Notes under the pieces: model-generated | What the model was told of the DNA's origin: nothing | Seen by the model: only the letters and a program-made list of their open reading frames with translations | Databases searched by the model: none | Origin: SB11 sp964584305 | GTDB lineage: Bacteria; Bacteroidota; Bacteroidia; UBA8524 | Reading direction: 5' to 3' | Assembly: GCA_964584305.1 (NCBI GenBank) | Contig: CAZOZL010000005.1 | Span: 107,146 to 171,145, forward strand | DNA: 64,000 nucleotides | Part shown: positions 27,480 through 36,172 of the stretch, piece after piece | How positions within the stretch are numbered: the first letter of the stretch is position 1 | How the letters are laid out: each line of letters opens with the position of its first letter | Position numbers and translations under genes: made by a program

Positions 27480-28394
27480 ATGAAAGAAAAGCTTACCGTA
27501 TTAATAGTGCTATTTTGTGTCTCATTTTATTATATAAAAGCACAAGGGTGCAGTGATGCAGGTATTTGCACGGCAGGGGCATTACACTCCGAAGCGGGTG
27601 GGCAAACTTATAAAAGCAGTGTGCAGCTATATGCTATTTATGCAATAGGAGATGGAGGAACTTCTATATTTACCCCTCAAGTAGATATAAACATTAAGGT
27701 AGCCAAACAAGGAGGCATACAGCTAAGACTACCCTATACTTTTACTTCGGGAAACTTAGGCAGTACCAATGGATTAGGCGATATTATGATAGCCTATACC
27801 AATAGGTTGTATGCAAAAGATAGTTTTGCACTTTATGGAACAATAGGAGGGAGGTTTGCAACAAATACGGCAAACCTATCTAATGATACAGGCAGAGCAT
27901 TGCCCATGCCTTACCAAACCAGTTTAGGAACTAATGATTTACTTTTAGGACTATCAGCAAGGTATAAAAAATGGAATTTTGTTGTTGGTTTTCAGCAACC
28001 ATTAAGCCAGAATAATGAAAATGGTTTTATACCCGAGCAGCTTAGTAGTAATGATAGCAATTATTTTATATCCAACCAGCTAAGGCGCAAGGCAGATATA
28101 GCTTTAAGGGTAGAGAGGAGATTTGCCTATAAAAAACTTAAATGGGCAATAGGAGTGCTGCCCATTTACCATATAGCTAATGATGAAGTAGAAGCACCTT
28201 TAACAGAGCAAAGAGTGGAAGTAGAAAATAGCGCAGGTTTAACTTTTAATTTTGTAATGAGCGGTAAATACACTTTGCGAAAAAACTTGTTGTTTAATGC
28301 CTCACTTGGTTTCCCTTTATTAGTAAGAGAAAACAGACCCGATGGGCTTACGAGAGGGTTTGTGTTTTCGCCATCACTACAATGGATTTTTTAA
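27480..28394 (+). CDS. Exported outer-membrane beta-barrel-like protein, unknown function
   Basis: A 304-residue protein with a signal peptide (VLFCVSFYYIKAQ). The mature N-terminus starts GCSDAGICTAGALH, a short cysteine motif that recurs in Bacteroidota proteins of this kind. The remainder alternates polar and hydrophobic residues with aromatic ends, as in barrel strands (GGIQLRLPYTF, FALYGTIGGRFA, NFVVGFQQPL, FVFSPSLQWIF). The terminal Phe is typical of outer-membrane proteins recognised by BAM. Function not recognised. It begins 4 bp after nth, so it is probably cotranscribed with it although no functional link is evident. Confidence 0.7.
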   Translation: MKEKLTVLIVLFCVSFYYIKAQGCSDAGICTAGALHSEAGGQTYKSSVQLYAIYAIGDGGTSIFTPQVDINIKVAKQGGIQLRLPYTFTSGNLGSTNGLGDIMIAYTNRLYAKDSFALYGTIGGRFATNTANLSNDTGRALPMPYQTSLGTNDLLLGLSARYKKWNFVVGFQQPLSQNNENGFIPEQLSSNDSNYFISNQLRRKADIALRVERRFAYKKLKWAIGVLPIYHIANDEVEAPLTEQRVEVENSAGLTFNFVMSGKYTLRKNLLFNASLGFPLLVRENRPDGLTRGFVFSPSLQWIF

Positions 28395-28396
28395 AA

Positions 28397-28679
28397 TTTA
28401 AGATTGTTGCAGGGGGCTATAACTCTGTATTTAGTTAGTGTTTTTTAGACTTTAGCATAGCTTTGTTTGGCTCATTTCCTACTCTACCACCACAGGAAGA
28501 AAATAGCTGCAGAGTCCTGCCAGTGTAGTCATTGCATGGCAATTTTTGTCAAGATTACCTGCCCGAATACAACAGATTGCGAGATAGATTTCTTAGGCTA
28601 TCTCGTAATGACGTGCATTTATACTTAACAACATAAACGAGGATGGGTGGCTAAGGTTTTCACTTGCAACGGTCTTAAA
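28397..28679. repeat. MITE-like non-coding element with 15-bp terminal inverted repeats
   Basis: The left end TTTAAGATTGTTGCA and the inverted right end TGCAACGGTCTTAAA match at 13 of 15 positions; the element is 283 bp with no reading frame. The left 30 bases (GTTGCAGGGG.CTATAACTCTG) recur at about 11785. Inside is a palindrome-like GCGAGATAG...TTAGGCTATCTCG that resembles part of the 12.2 kb tandem repeat. No clear target-site duplication. The remaining 85 bp to the next gene hold nothing I recognise. Confidence 0.6.
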
Positions 28680-28764
28680 CCATTTATAAACAGATTTATT
28701 TTTAAAGTGATAGATAGGAGGTCTGTAACCCTACTATAACTCAAAAAAAAATATCAAATTCATA

Positions 28765-29943
28765 TTATTTATTAGCTTTAATACCCATTTTTTTAGCTAT
28801 TGCAGCAGGTATAGCATTTTTGTGTACCAATATATTGATGGTTTTGTATTGCACATACTCCCGCGAGGCATATAAATATCCTTCACACGAGTTGCCACTA
28901 TAACTACCCCAAGAATTTTTTACTTTGTAATATACATTACCGCTTTGGTCTTTCACTATACCTGTAAGGTGCATACCATGGTCGTCTTGTGTGGTATAAT
29001 TATCAAAGGCTTTTTGGCGAAGTTCCTGCGTAATAGTTTTTTGTTTTACAGGTGATGTAAATGCCTTATTCCACTCATCAGACCCTTTTTTGCCTAAATC
29101 TTCAGCAGGCTCAATTGCTAAACCATTTTTCCAGCTAAATCCTTTTTCGCTCACATCAGCTGCCCAAGCTACGCCGTATCCATTATTAAGTGCATTATCC
29201 AATACTTGCTGCATCTCGTTTAGTGGTATATTATGAAAAGTATCCCACATCCAGTTATCAGGCACTTCTAATGCAAATGTAGAGTAAAACGGATGGTGTG
29301 TATATGATGTTATGGCTATATAATCATCCATATTTAAACCCAGTGATGCGGCATAACTTTTTGGGGTATATTTTTTTCCTTCGTATTCAAACTCTTTGGG
29401 TTCATCACCAAAATAAGCGTCTAATATGCCATCAATAGCATTTTGCCAAACATCGCTTAGTTTTTTATTATTTTTTGCTTTTAGTACTACATCAGCGGTA
29501 GCTTTTACCATAGCATCCAACTCGCCATGAACTGGGTTTTTATCTCCAGTAATTTCATCACTACTATCTATTTCTAAGGGAATTATCCCATATTTTTTCC
29601 AAACATATTTAGTATCATGAAATGCCCCACCCGCAGCTAAATTTATTTTACCGTGCATACGTACATATTTCTTCACTTTATCCTCATACGCTTTGCGAAC
29701 AATATACATGGGTGCAAGTTTCACCTTTGGTTTTCCCATGCGTATTAGTTCACTCTCGAAAAACGATAATGATGAGTAACTCCAGCAGGTGCTACTTCGG
29801 TTTTGGCTCACTACGGCAGTAGCCTCAATATCTTTTACGGTAGTAAATGTATACTCGCTACCTTCTTTATTAGTAAATGTTGTTTGTGCTTGTGTAAACG
29901 AAAACGCTATAAAAAATAACGTGCTTAATACCATCTTTTTCAT
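28765..29943 (-). CDS. C1B family cysteine peptidase (PepC / bleomycin hydrolase-like)
   Basis: A 392-residue papain-fold aminopeptidase. Catalytic residues are visible: oxyanion Gln47 and Cys53 in QNRSSTCWSYS, His325 in DDHGMHLTGI, and Asn343 in KNSWGSYSG. The MWDTFHNIPLNEM and DNALNNGYGVAWAADVSE blocks are those of aminopeptidase C. Unlike cytosolic PepC, it has a signal peptide (FFIAFSFTQAQ), so it works in the periplasm or outside. The C-terminus ends IAKKMGIKANK, past the usual self-capping residue of PepC, so chain-end trimming may differ. Monocistronic. Confidence 0.93.
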   Translation of the reverse strand: MKKMVLSTLFFIAFSFTQAQTTFTNKEGSEYTFTTVKDIEATAVVSQNRSSTCWSYSSLSFFESELIRMGKPKVKLAPMYIVRKAYEDKVKKYVRMHGKINLAAGGAFHDTKYVWKKYGIIPLEIDSSDEITGDKNPVHGELDAMVKATADVVLKAKNNKKLSDVWQNAIDGILDAYFGDEPKEFEYEGKKYTPKSYAASLGLNMDDYIAITSYTHHPFYSTFALEVPDNWMWDTFHNIPLNEMQQVLDNALNNGYGVAWAADVSEKGFSWKNGLAIEPAEDLGKKGSDEWNKAFTSPVKQKTITQELRQKAFDNYTTQDDHGMHLTGIVKDQSGNVYYKVKNSWGSYSGNSCEGYLYASREYVQYKTINILVHKNAIPAAIAKKMGIKANK

Positions 29944-30034
29944 ACGTTAAAAGTAAGTAAGCATAAAAACATAAACAAATGAAATATTGGTAAACCTCTA
30001 ATTTTGATAATTAGGTATTTTGATTGGCTTAAAC

Positions 30035-31687
30035 TTATTTGTTCACCATCAATCGTGAGCGGAAGTTTCTACCTTCAGCAGTAGTAGCTACTATTTGATA
30101 AACGCCTTGTGCTAAATTGTTTATAATGATAGGTTGGTTTTGATATGAAATATATTGCTGTAACACTTCTGCACCTACTGCATTAAGTATTTTTAGGGTA
30201 ACGGGTTGCCCATTTTGTGAAATAGCATTAAAGGGAATAAAAAACTGTTTTGGGGCAGGATTAGGATATACCCTAAAATTGGTATAGCTAACTACTTCAA
30301 CTACCGAGGTTGAATTATCTATATTTAATAAATATTCAAAACTTTTATCAATGTTTATTCTACCAGCCCCCATTTTATTGATATAATTAGGGTTTTTGTC
30401 ATTAATATTATCACATCCACCCTTAATAATAGCTTCTATCTGGCTCACTCTATCGGGTTCCATTGAAAGTATTAAACCAGCAAAACCAGCAACTATGGGT
30501 GCCGCCATTGATGTGCCTGAAAGATAACCGTAGCTACCATTATCAGTGCTTACTGTGCTATATATTTCAACACCTGGTGCCATCACATCTATATAGCTAC
30601 CATAGTTACTTTTATTCCACAATACATCATCTCTATTGGTAGCCCCAACGGCAATTACGCCATCATAGGCAGCGGGGTAAAAAAGAACATCACTTTTTGA
30701 ATTACCCGCAGCAGCTACTATAATAATACCTTTACTTATGGCTTCATTAATTTTAGCTTGGGCAACAATTGATGGATGGAGAGAACCAAATGAGCAGTTT
30801 ATTATATCAACGTTTCTTTTTATTGCATAGGTAAACGCATCATCAATATTAAACAAAACAACATCATTGGGTTTACCGCCTATTATTCCAGCGGCTTTTA
30901 TGCTTAAAATTCTGTTGTTTACTCCTAAAGAGGCTATGCCTACCTTATTGCCAGCCCCTGCACCTATAATGCCTGAAACATGAGTGCCATGCCAGCCAAA
31001 GGCTGCATATTTTGGATTGTTACGAAAGGTATTATCAATAGTATGTGGACTGGGGTTGCTATTATTTTCAGCTACATTCCACCCATAGTAATCATCAATA
31101 AAACCGTTGCCATCGTTATCTTTTCCATCTCCAGCAACTTCATTTCTATTCTCTGCAATTTTACTAATTAAATCTTCGTGATTATACTGCACTCCATTAT
31201 CTATAACTGCAACCACTTTAGCCCTACTCAAATCAAGTTTTAACTCCCACGATGAGTTCATATTAATAACTTTGAAATACCATTGCTTGTTCTCATCCAA
31301 ATCAAGAGGTTTTGCATCTATTGAATATACTGGAATACGCTCGGCATACTCAACATCTTTATTATTATTAAGGGCTTTGACTAAAGCGTTTATGTCAGAC
31401 CCTTGTTTTAAAGTTACTTTATAAATGTTTTTTAATTCTTCGAAATTTGTAGAAAAAGCATTTAGCATACTCATTCCACCATAATTTTTTATTACCTCCC
31501 AAGCACTTTTGCCAATATTAGGATTATCAGGATGTGGAATGTATTGCACCTCTAAAGCGTGAGAAGAGGGGGGTATTATTTTTACATATAGCTGGTTTGA
31601 GATAAAACCACTGTCAACAGATATTTGTGCCAAGCCTTGTGAAACACCGGCTATAAAAATAATGATATGTAAAATATATTTTTTCAT
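30035..31687 (-). CDS. Subtilisin-family (S8) serine peptidase with T9SS sorting domain
   Basis: A 550-residue secreted protease. Signal peptide to about residue 20 (AGVSQGLAQ) and an N-terminal inhibitor-like propeptide to about 125. The catalytic triad is Asp163 (AVIDNGVQ), His233 (WHGTHVSG) and Ser393 (GTSMAAP), with the oxyanion Asn in AAAGNS. The last 80 residues are a type A T9SS sorting domain (FRVYPNPAPKQFF, LAQGVYQIVATTAEGRNF), so it should be exported by the SprA channel and processed by PorU. Probably degrades extracellular protein. A TAnnTTTG element lies 30 bp upstream. Confidence 0.95.
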   Translation of the reverse strand: MKKYILHIIIFIAGVSQGLAQISVDSGFISNQLYVKIIPPSSHALEVQYIPHPDNPNIGKSAWEVIKNYGGMSMLNAFSTNFEELKNIYKVTLKQGSDINALVKALNNNKDVEYAERIPVYSIDAKPLDLDENKQWYFKVINMNSSWELKLDLSRAKVVAVIDNGVQYNHEDLISKIAENRNEVAGDGKDNDGNGFIDDYYGWNVAENNSNPSPHTIDNTFRNNPKYAAFGWHGTHVSGIIGAGAGNKVGIASLGVNNRILSIKAAGIIGGKPNDVVLFNIDDAFTYAIKRNVDIINCSFGSLHPSIVAQAKINEAISKGIIIVAAAGNSKSDVLFYPAAYDGVIAVGATNRDDVLWNKSNYGSYIDVMAPGVEIYSTVSTDNGSYGYLSGTSMAAPIVAGFAGLILSMEPDRVSQIEAIIKGGCDNINDKNPNYINKMGAGRINIDKSFEYLLNIDNSTSVVEVVSYTNFRVYPNPAPKQFFIPFNAISQNGQPVTLKILNAVGAEVLQQYISYQNQPIIINNLAQGVYQIVATTAEGRNFRSRLMVNK

Positions 31688-31716
31688 CTCTTAAGTCTTT
31701 AATTAAGACGGCATAT

Positions 31717-31724
31717 CAAATATA
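31717..31724 (-). promoter_or_regulatory. Promoter -7 element for the S8 peptidase gene
   Basis: The minus strand reads TATATTTG, an exact TAnnTTTG match, giving a short leader of about 24 nt. Confidence 0.5.
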
Positions 31725-31772
31725 AATATTTGTAGTCGGAATAAAAAGTTTATTCATCGAATATTTTAGGGT

Positions 31773-31808
31773 AAAAAAAGCCCTGTGATATTTTACTATC
31801 AGCAGGGC
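31773..31808 (-). terminator. Terminator after the sigma-linked barrel gene (minus strand)
   Basis: On the minus strand: GCCCTG, a bulged C, TGATA, loop, TATCA, CAGGGC, then a run of seven T. It ends the operon made of the ECF sigma gene and the barrel protein gene. Confidence 0.85.
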
Positions 31809-31841
31809 AAACACCTAATCAATATTTTTTATAAAATCCAT

Positions 31842-33257
31842 TTAAAACCTAAATGCTAAACCTGTTGTAGCACCAATGGAATATGGTTTTATATCTACTT
31901 CATATTTTTTATTAGCAGCAGATGTTACCGCCCTGCGATAATTAATACCTAATGTAGCTACCCACCTATCAGTAATTTTATATTGTCCGCCTATGCTACC
32001 ACTAAGCATTATATAGTTTTTATACATATCGGTATAATTACCCTGTGCATTTGGTGCAGTCATTTCAGTACCATAAAAAGTCTCGTACAGATAATACTCG
32101 TATTTTTGTAATAAATTTAGTGCTACGCCACCGCTGGCAAAAAGTCCCCATTTTTTAGTAATATCTCTGCTATATCCTATCTCTAAAGGTATTTGGATAT
32201 ACTGGTAGGTATTTTGTTTTTGTATAGTAGTACCCACTGCCACGCTATCTTCGTAATTTGGCGGTCTAACGGCAATAGTTTGATTTTCTCTTAATTTTAT
32301 ATCATACGCTACATTTTCGCTGGTAGAGAAGATACCAATCCCCGATTTGATGAATAATTTTTTAACAGGGTAAAAACCTAACTCAATTCCATAGCTATGA
32401 CCATAGCCTCTTTTTTCGTAATTATTCCTATTTTTTGCAGTGGGGTAAAAAAATGAAGGATTAATATCAGTTACTGTTCTGTATGTTTGGTTGTAGCCAA
32501 ACATAGTCCCCACAAACCATCGGTTTTTTAAACCTTTATTTAGTTTTGTCTTAGTCCCTTTTTCAACTTCTTTTTTAGGTGTATCAGTTTTAGCAATTAT
32601 ATCTTTTGTAGCTACTTCTTTAGTATTTGTATTTCCTGTGGTTTTCTCTTTTCCTTTGGGAGTAGCCTGTGGCAATACTTTTTCTTTTTTATTCTTTTTT
32701 ATTGAGTGAAGGTTGTTATCAGTCTCTTTATCTTTTTCAATAACTGTGGTATTGGTGCTATTACCATTTTCAGTAGGTAAGGGTACACTATTTGGTGCAT
32801 CAACTATTGGCGGTGGTGGCACTGTATTAGTGGGTACAGGGTTATTGGTAACTGTATTACTATTTGTTTCCTTTGCGGTGCTATTAGCTGCGGCTAATGT
32901 GGTTGTATTTTTAGTAGCAGTATTACTTTTTGGCACAGTGGTTTCGTTTTTTGTAACGGTATTAGGCATTTTTGGGAAAATAATCTCAACCGTATTTTGT
33001 ACCACTATATTAGGTTGTGTAGCATTGGTATTTAGTATCAAAAAAGTAATTATACCACTTGAAAGGACTACTATAGCCACAGATGAGAACCACCATAAAA
33101 ATCTTTTTTTGCGGTTGGCATCTTTCTTATCCATTTCGTGGTGTATTCTATCCCACACGCTGGTAGAAAGTTCAGGCTCGTGTGCGTCCATGCGCTGCCT
33201 CAACTTGTTTTTCAAGCCGTCGTTTTCGTTATAATCATTTAGGTTCACAATTTTCAT
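31842..33257 (-). CDS. Sigma-linked protein joining an inner-membrane helix to an outer-membrane barrel domain
   Basis: A 471-residue protein with an unusual layout. Residues 1-50 are cytoplasmic and charged (LRQRMDAHEPELSTSVWDRIHHEMDKK). One transmembrane helix follows at about 53-75 (FLWWFSSVAIVVLSSGIITFLIL). Residues 80-245 form a low-complexity Asn/Thr/Lys/Pro linker. Residues 250-471 look like a PF13568-type outer-membrane barrel (WFVGTMFGYNQTY, YGHSYGIELGFYPVKKLFIKSGIGIF, IQIPLEIGYSRDITKKWGLFASGGVALNLL). Its gene starts 26 bp after an ECF sigma gene, so it probably acts as an envelope-spanning sensor or anti-sigma-like partner. That function is inference; the topology is read from the sequence. 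Confidence 0.78.
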   Translation of the reverse strand: MKIVNLNDYNENDGLKNKLRQRMDAHEPELSTSVWDRIHHEMDKKDANRKKRFLWWFSSVAIVVLSSGIITFLILNTNATQPNIVVQNTVEIIFPKMPNTVTKNETTVPKSNTATKNTTTLAAANSTAKETNSNTVTNNPVPTNTVPPPPIVDAPNSVPLPTENGNSTNTTVIEKDKETDNNLHSIKKNKKEKVLPQATPKGKEKTTGNTNTKEVATKDIIAKTDTPKKEVEKGTKTKLNKGLKNRWFVGTMFGYNQTYRTVTDINPSFFYPTAKNRNNYEKRGYGHSYGIELGFYPVKKLFIKSGIGIFSTSENVAYDIKLRENQTIAVRPPNYEDSVAVGTTIQKQNTYQYIQIPLEIGYSRDITKKWGLFASGGVALNLLQKYEYYLYETFYGTEMTAPNAQGNYTDMYKNYIMLSGSIGGQYKITDRWVATLGINYRRAVTSAANKKYEVDIKPYSIGATTGLAFRF

Positions 33258-33283
33258 TGCTTATAGTATAGCTTTTGCTATGT

Positions 33284-33841
33284 TTAAAGTATTTTATGTT
33301 TTAAAAAAAAATTCCGCTCGCTGTTTTTCAGCATAGTTTGCAATAATGTTCTTGCCCTTGCATATTGCGATTTTGATGTTCCTATTGAAATACCCAATTG
33401 TTCGGCTACTTCTGCATGGCTATACCCCTCAATGGCAAAAAGGACAAATACCATTCGCCCCCCCTCTGGCAGTTTTTGTATTGCTTTTACAATATCTTCG
33501 GTAGCAAACATATCAATATCAATACTTGATACTTTGTGCCCTGCCTCGTCTATATCCACCTCTATATATTTCATCCGCTTCATTTTGCGGTAATAATCAG
33601 TAGCGGTATTTACTATTATTCTTCTTATCCACCCCTCAAAACTTCCTACGGGTTTAAACTTTTTAAGATTCTGAAAAACCTTAATAAAGCCCTCTTGCAA
33701 AATATTTTCAGCCTCATAACTGTCTCTTGTGTAGCAAAGACACACTGTCAGCATTTTCCGGGCATACTTCTCGTACAGGTGTTTTTGGTATAACCTATCG
33801 TTGTTTATGCATCCTTTTATGAGTTCTTTATCACTTATCAT
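33284..33841 (-). CDS. ECF-type RNA polymerase sigma factor
   Basis: A 185-residue two-region sigma factor. Region 2: SYEAENILQEGFIKVFQNLKKF and SFEGWIRRIIVNTATDYYRK. Region 4: LPEGGRMVFVLFAIEGYSHAEVAEQLGISIGTSKSQYARARTLLQ. The AEQLGISIGTSKSQ helix-turn-helix is typical of the Bacteroidota class whose gene is followed by a membrane-anchored partner, as here. The sequence before the ATG reads AAAGG, a weak ribosome-binding match. It may resemble SigP-type factors that drive T9SS genes, but I cannot show that from the sequence. Confidence 0.93.
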   Translation of the reverse strand: MISDKELIKGCINNDRLYQKHLYEKYARKMLTVCLCYTRDSYEAENILQEGFIKVFQNLKKFKPVGSFEGWIRRIIVNTATDYYRKMKRMKYIEVDIDEAGHKVSSIDIDMFATEDIVKAIQKLPEGGRMVFVLFAIEGYSHAEVAEQLGISIGTSKSQYARARTLLQTMLKNSERNFFLKHKIL

Positions 33842-34002
33842 CCTTTACATAGAGTAAGGCGTTTACTATATTAAACGGTATTTAATGTTTGTGGGTTGTA
33901 ATTATGTGAAAAAAATGTTTACGTTTTAGTATTTACAATTTCAATATAGTAAACTCGTAGTGAATTATATTATTTTGAATATTAGCATTTTTTGTTAAAT
34001 AG

Positions 34003-34083
34003 CATAGGCATGAATGCCTATGCTATACATAAAATTTTTGTTAAGGTTATGAATTGCGGTAGGTTTCAACCTGCTGCAAGAAA
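34003..34083. repeat. Interspersed mosaic palindromic repeat, copy 2 (short form)
   Basis: Only the two-hairpin module is present. The first is a perfect palindrome, GCATAGGCAT then GA then ATGCCTATGC. The second is TTGCGGTAGGTT / AACCTGCTGCAA with two G-T pairs. It sits in the 422-bp gap between the ECF sigma and NfeD genes, where I otherwise see only AT-rich sequence. A 69-codon open frame over it is not a gene. Confidence 0.85.
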
Positions 34084-34258
34084 GCCTTTCGATTTTGTGG
34101 ATAATTGTAACCTAAGTATTAAATCGGGCGAGGTGATAAGGAAACAAGTCTATCAACAATATCTAATAATACAAATTACCGAGAAATGGACTACGGGTTA
34201 GTATTTATTAGACGTAGAAAAATATCTACATATCTAATTTAGCTCTGTTTAAAAAACG

Positions 34259-34266
34259 TACCTTTG
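34259..34266 (+). promoter_or_regulatory. Promoter -7 element for nfeD-floA
   Basis: TACCTTTG, an exact TAnnTTTG match. It overlaps a possible TTG start codon at 34264, which argues for a downstream start for NfeD. Confidence 0.45.
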
Positions 34267-34296
34267 TTAGGTTTAAAAAACAAATACCTTATTAAA

Positions 34297-34764
34297 GTGA
34301 GCCTATCCGTTATTATTATTCTTATTGTTGTTGGCATTATACTGCTTGTATTAGAGATATTAGTAGTGCCTGGTGGCATATTGGGTATAGCTGCTTTAGG
34401 CATGATAGGTTTTGGTGTTTATAGTGCCTACGAGGTATACGGCAGCACCACTGGGCATATTGTATTGGTTGTTTCTGTTGCTGCAACTGTTGCAGCTGTA
34501 TATTATAGTTTAAAATCGGGGGTGTGGCATCGCATAGCTTCAAAGGGTAAGATTGATAGTAAAGCTAATGAGGTGGATAGCACGCATGTGCAAGTGGGCA
34601 CAATTGGGGTAACAATATCAGATATTCGCCCAATGGGTACTGCCTTGTTTGGAGTTGAAAAATACGAGGTGAGTAGCGAAGGTGAGAAAATACCCGTACA
34701 TTCGGATATCACAGTAATGCGTATAGAAGGAAACAAAATAATTATTCAAAAAACTGATAAATAA
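34297..34764 (+). CDS. NfeD-like membrane protein
   Basis: About 155 residues. Two hydrophobic segments (VIIILIVVGIILLVLEILVVPG and GHIVLVVSVAATVAAVYYSL region) are followed by a soluble OB-fold (THVQVGTIGVTISDIRPMGTALFGVEKYEVSSEGEKIPVHSDITVMRIEGNKIIIQK, in separate strands). The VPGG.LGIAALG motif between is typical of NfeD. NfeD proteins partner with flotillins; here floA starts 6 bp later. The start is uncertain: GTG at 34297 or TTG at 34264, and no ATG fits. I prefer the GTG because the TTG lies inside the likely promoter. Confidence 0.85.
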   Translation: MSLSVIIILIVVGIILLVLEILVVPGGILGIAALGMIGFGVYSAYEVYGSTTGHIVLVVSVAATVAAVYYSLKSGVWHRIASKGKIDSKANEVDSTHVQVGTIGVTISDIRPMGTALFGVEKYEVSSEGEKIPVHSDITVMRIEGNKIIIQKTDK

Positions 34765-34770
34765 ACTACC

Positions 34771-35748
34771 ATGGATTTAACCATTATTTTTTTAACTGTT
34801 GGGGGATTGATTACCCTATTAGTATTTACCTACTTTGTACCCATACGTTTATGGTTTACTGCCATAATATCGGGTGTTAGTGTAAACCTATTACAACTGG
34901 TGCTAATGCGCCTGCGTAAAGTACCACCATCACTAATAGTAAATGCGTTGATTAACGCTACTAAAGCGGGTTTGAAAATTACATTAAACGAAATGGAAAC
35001 CCACTATTTGGCTGGGGGAAATGTGAACAATGTGATAAGAGCACTTATTAGTGCTGATAAAGCCAATATACCTTTAGACTTTAAAATGGCTACGGCTATT
35101 GATTTAGCAGGACGTGATGTATTTGAAGCAGTGAAACTCTCCGTTGACCCACGTGTGGTAAATATACCCCCTGTTGCAGCAGTGGCAAAAGATGGTATCC
35201 AGCTAATTGCAAAAGCTCGTGTAACTGTGCGTACAAATATACGTCAACTTGTGGGGGGTGCAGGCGAAGAAACTATTTTGGCTCGTGTGGGCGAAGGTAT
35301 TGTAACTACCATAGGTAGTGCAAAAAATCACAAAGAAGTAATAGAAAACCCAGACCGTATTTCTACCGTTGTATTAGAGAAAGGCTTAGACTCGGGTACT
35401 GCTTTCGAAATTTTATCTATTGATATAGCTGATATAGATATAGGAAGTAATATTGGTGCAAAACTACAAACCGACCAAGCCGAAGCCGATTTGAAAGTAG
35501 CCAATGCCCGTGCCGAAGAACGCCGTGCTATGGCAGTAGCTGCCGAGCAAGAATTTAAAGCAAAAATACAAGAAGCACGTACTAAAGTGATTGAAGCTGA
35601 GGCTGAAATACCATTGGCAATAGCAGAATCTTTTAGAAGTGGTAATTTAGGGATTATGGATTACTACAAAATGCAAAATATACAAGCTGATACCGATATG
35701 CGTGAAAGTATTGCAAAACCTAAAAATAGTAACCCTAAGAAAAAATAA
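34771..35748 (+). CDS. floA: Flotillin-like protein FloA
   Basis: A 325-residue inner-membrane scaffold protein: one N-terminal hydrophobic hairpin (IIFLTVGGLITLLVFTYFVP), then the FloA/YqfA body (LIVNALINATKAGL, ETHYLAGGNVNNVIRALISADKANI, IATAIDLAGRDV-type segment, VVNIPPVAAVAKDGIQLIAKARVTVRTNI). An Ala/Glu-rich coiled coil comes near the end (EADLKVANARAEERRAMAVAAEQEFKAKIQ). In Bacillus FloA organises membrane microdomains and affects fluidity. Pairing with NfeD is the conserved arrangement. The length agrees with the family (about 330). Confidence 0.95.
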   Translation: MDLTIIFLTVGGLITLLVFTYFVPIRLWFTAIISGVSVNLLQLVLMRLRKVPPSLIVNALINATKAGLKITLNEMETHYLAGGNVNNVIRALISADKANIPLDFKMATAIDLAGRDVFEAVKLSVDPRVVNIPPVAAVAKDGIQLIAKARVTVRTNIRQLVGGAGEETILARVGEGIVTTIGSAKNHKEVIENPDRISTVVLEKGLDSGTAFEILSIDIADIDIGSNIGAKLQTDQAEADLKVANARAEERRAMAVAAEQEFKAKIQEARTKVIEAEAEIPLAIAESFRSGNLGIMDYYKMQNIQADTDMRESIAKPKNSNPKKK

Positions 35749-35767
35749 TTTCTTAATAACGCATAAA

Positions 35768-35800
35768 AGCCCTGCTAATAAACTATTAGCAGGGCTTTTT
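35768..35800 (+). terminator. Terminator of the nfeD-floA operon
   Basis: Perfect stem AGCCCTGCTAATA / TATTAGCAGGGCT with an AAC loop and T-run, 20 bp after the floA stop. Confidence 0.95.
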
Positions 35801-35815
35801 GTTTATGTCATTTCA

Positions 35816-36082
35816 CGGGCAGCCATACTTTAAAGTTTTTGTTTAAGGTTATGAATTGCGGCAGGTTGAAACCTGCCGCAAGAAAACGCCTGAACAGCAC
35901 GTAATGGCAGTTTTACACCTCCCTTCCATCCCTCCTTCTTAGGAGGGGAAACGCCGCACAGGCTTTTTATTAGCCCTTGCCAATGCCAATGTATTGCAGT
36001 TTTTACCTGTACCACAATTTGGCTTCCCTTTAATGGGAGGGGCGCTTATTTGGTAGTGCTAATAGTTAATTTAGGGGGTGTC
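35816..36082. repeat. Interspersed mosaic palindromic repeat, copy 3 (long form)
   Basis: Contains the palindrome TTGCGGCAGGTT / AACCTGCCGCAA at 35856-35881, here with centre GA instead of TC, so the loop is flipped. It continues with a CCCTCCTTCTTAGGAGGG hairpin, GCCGCACAGGCTTTTTATTAG, given in part, and the module TACCTGTACCACAATTTGGC ... TAGTGCTAATAGTTAATTT. The same modules occur in the same order at 44985. A 61-codon minus-strand open frame inside is not a gene. Confidence 0.85.
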
Positions 36083-36172
36083 ATAACTTGTAAAATACTA
36101 ACGCAAATCACAGTATAAATAAAAATGGAAAGTGAGAAAAACTAAAAATTATAACAAATTCATACTATTAGA

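Noticed and set aside
32713..33234. 173-codon plus-strand hydrophobic frame
   Set aside because: It is the complement of the Asn/Thr-rich linker of the sigma-linked barrel protein; its composition is a by-product of that linker.
33992..34201. 69-codon plus-strand reading frame
   Set aside because: It lies over the palindromic repeat copy and has no coding character.
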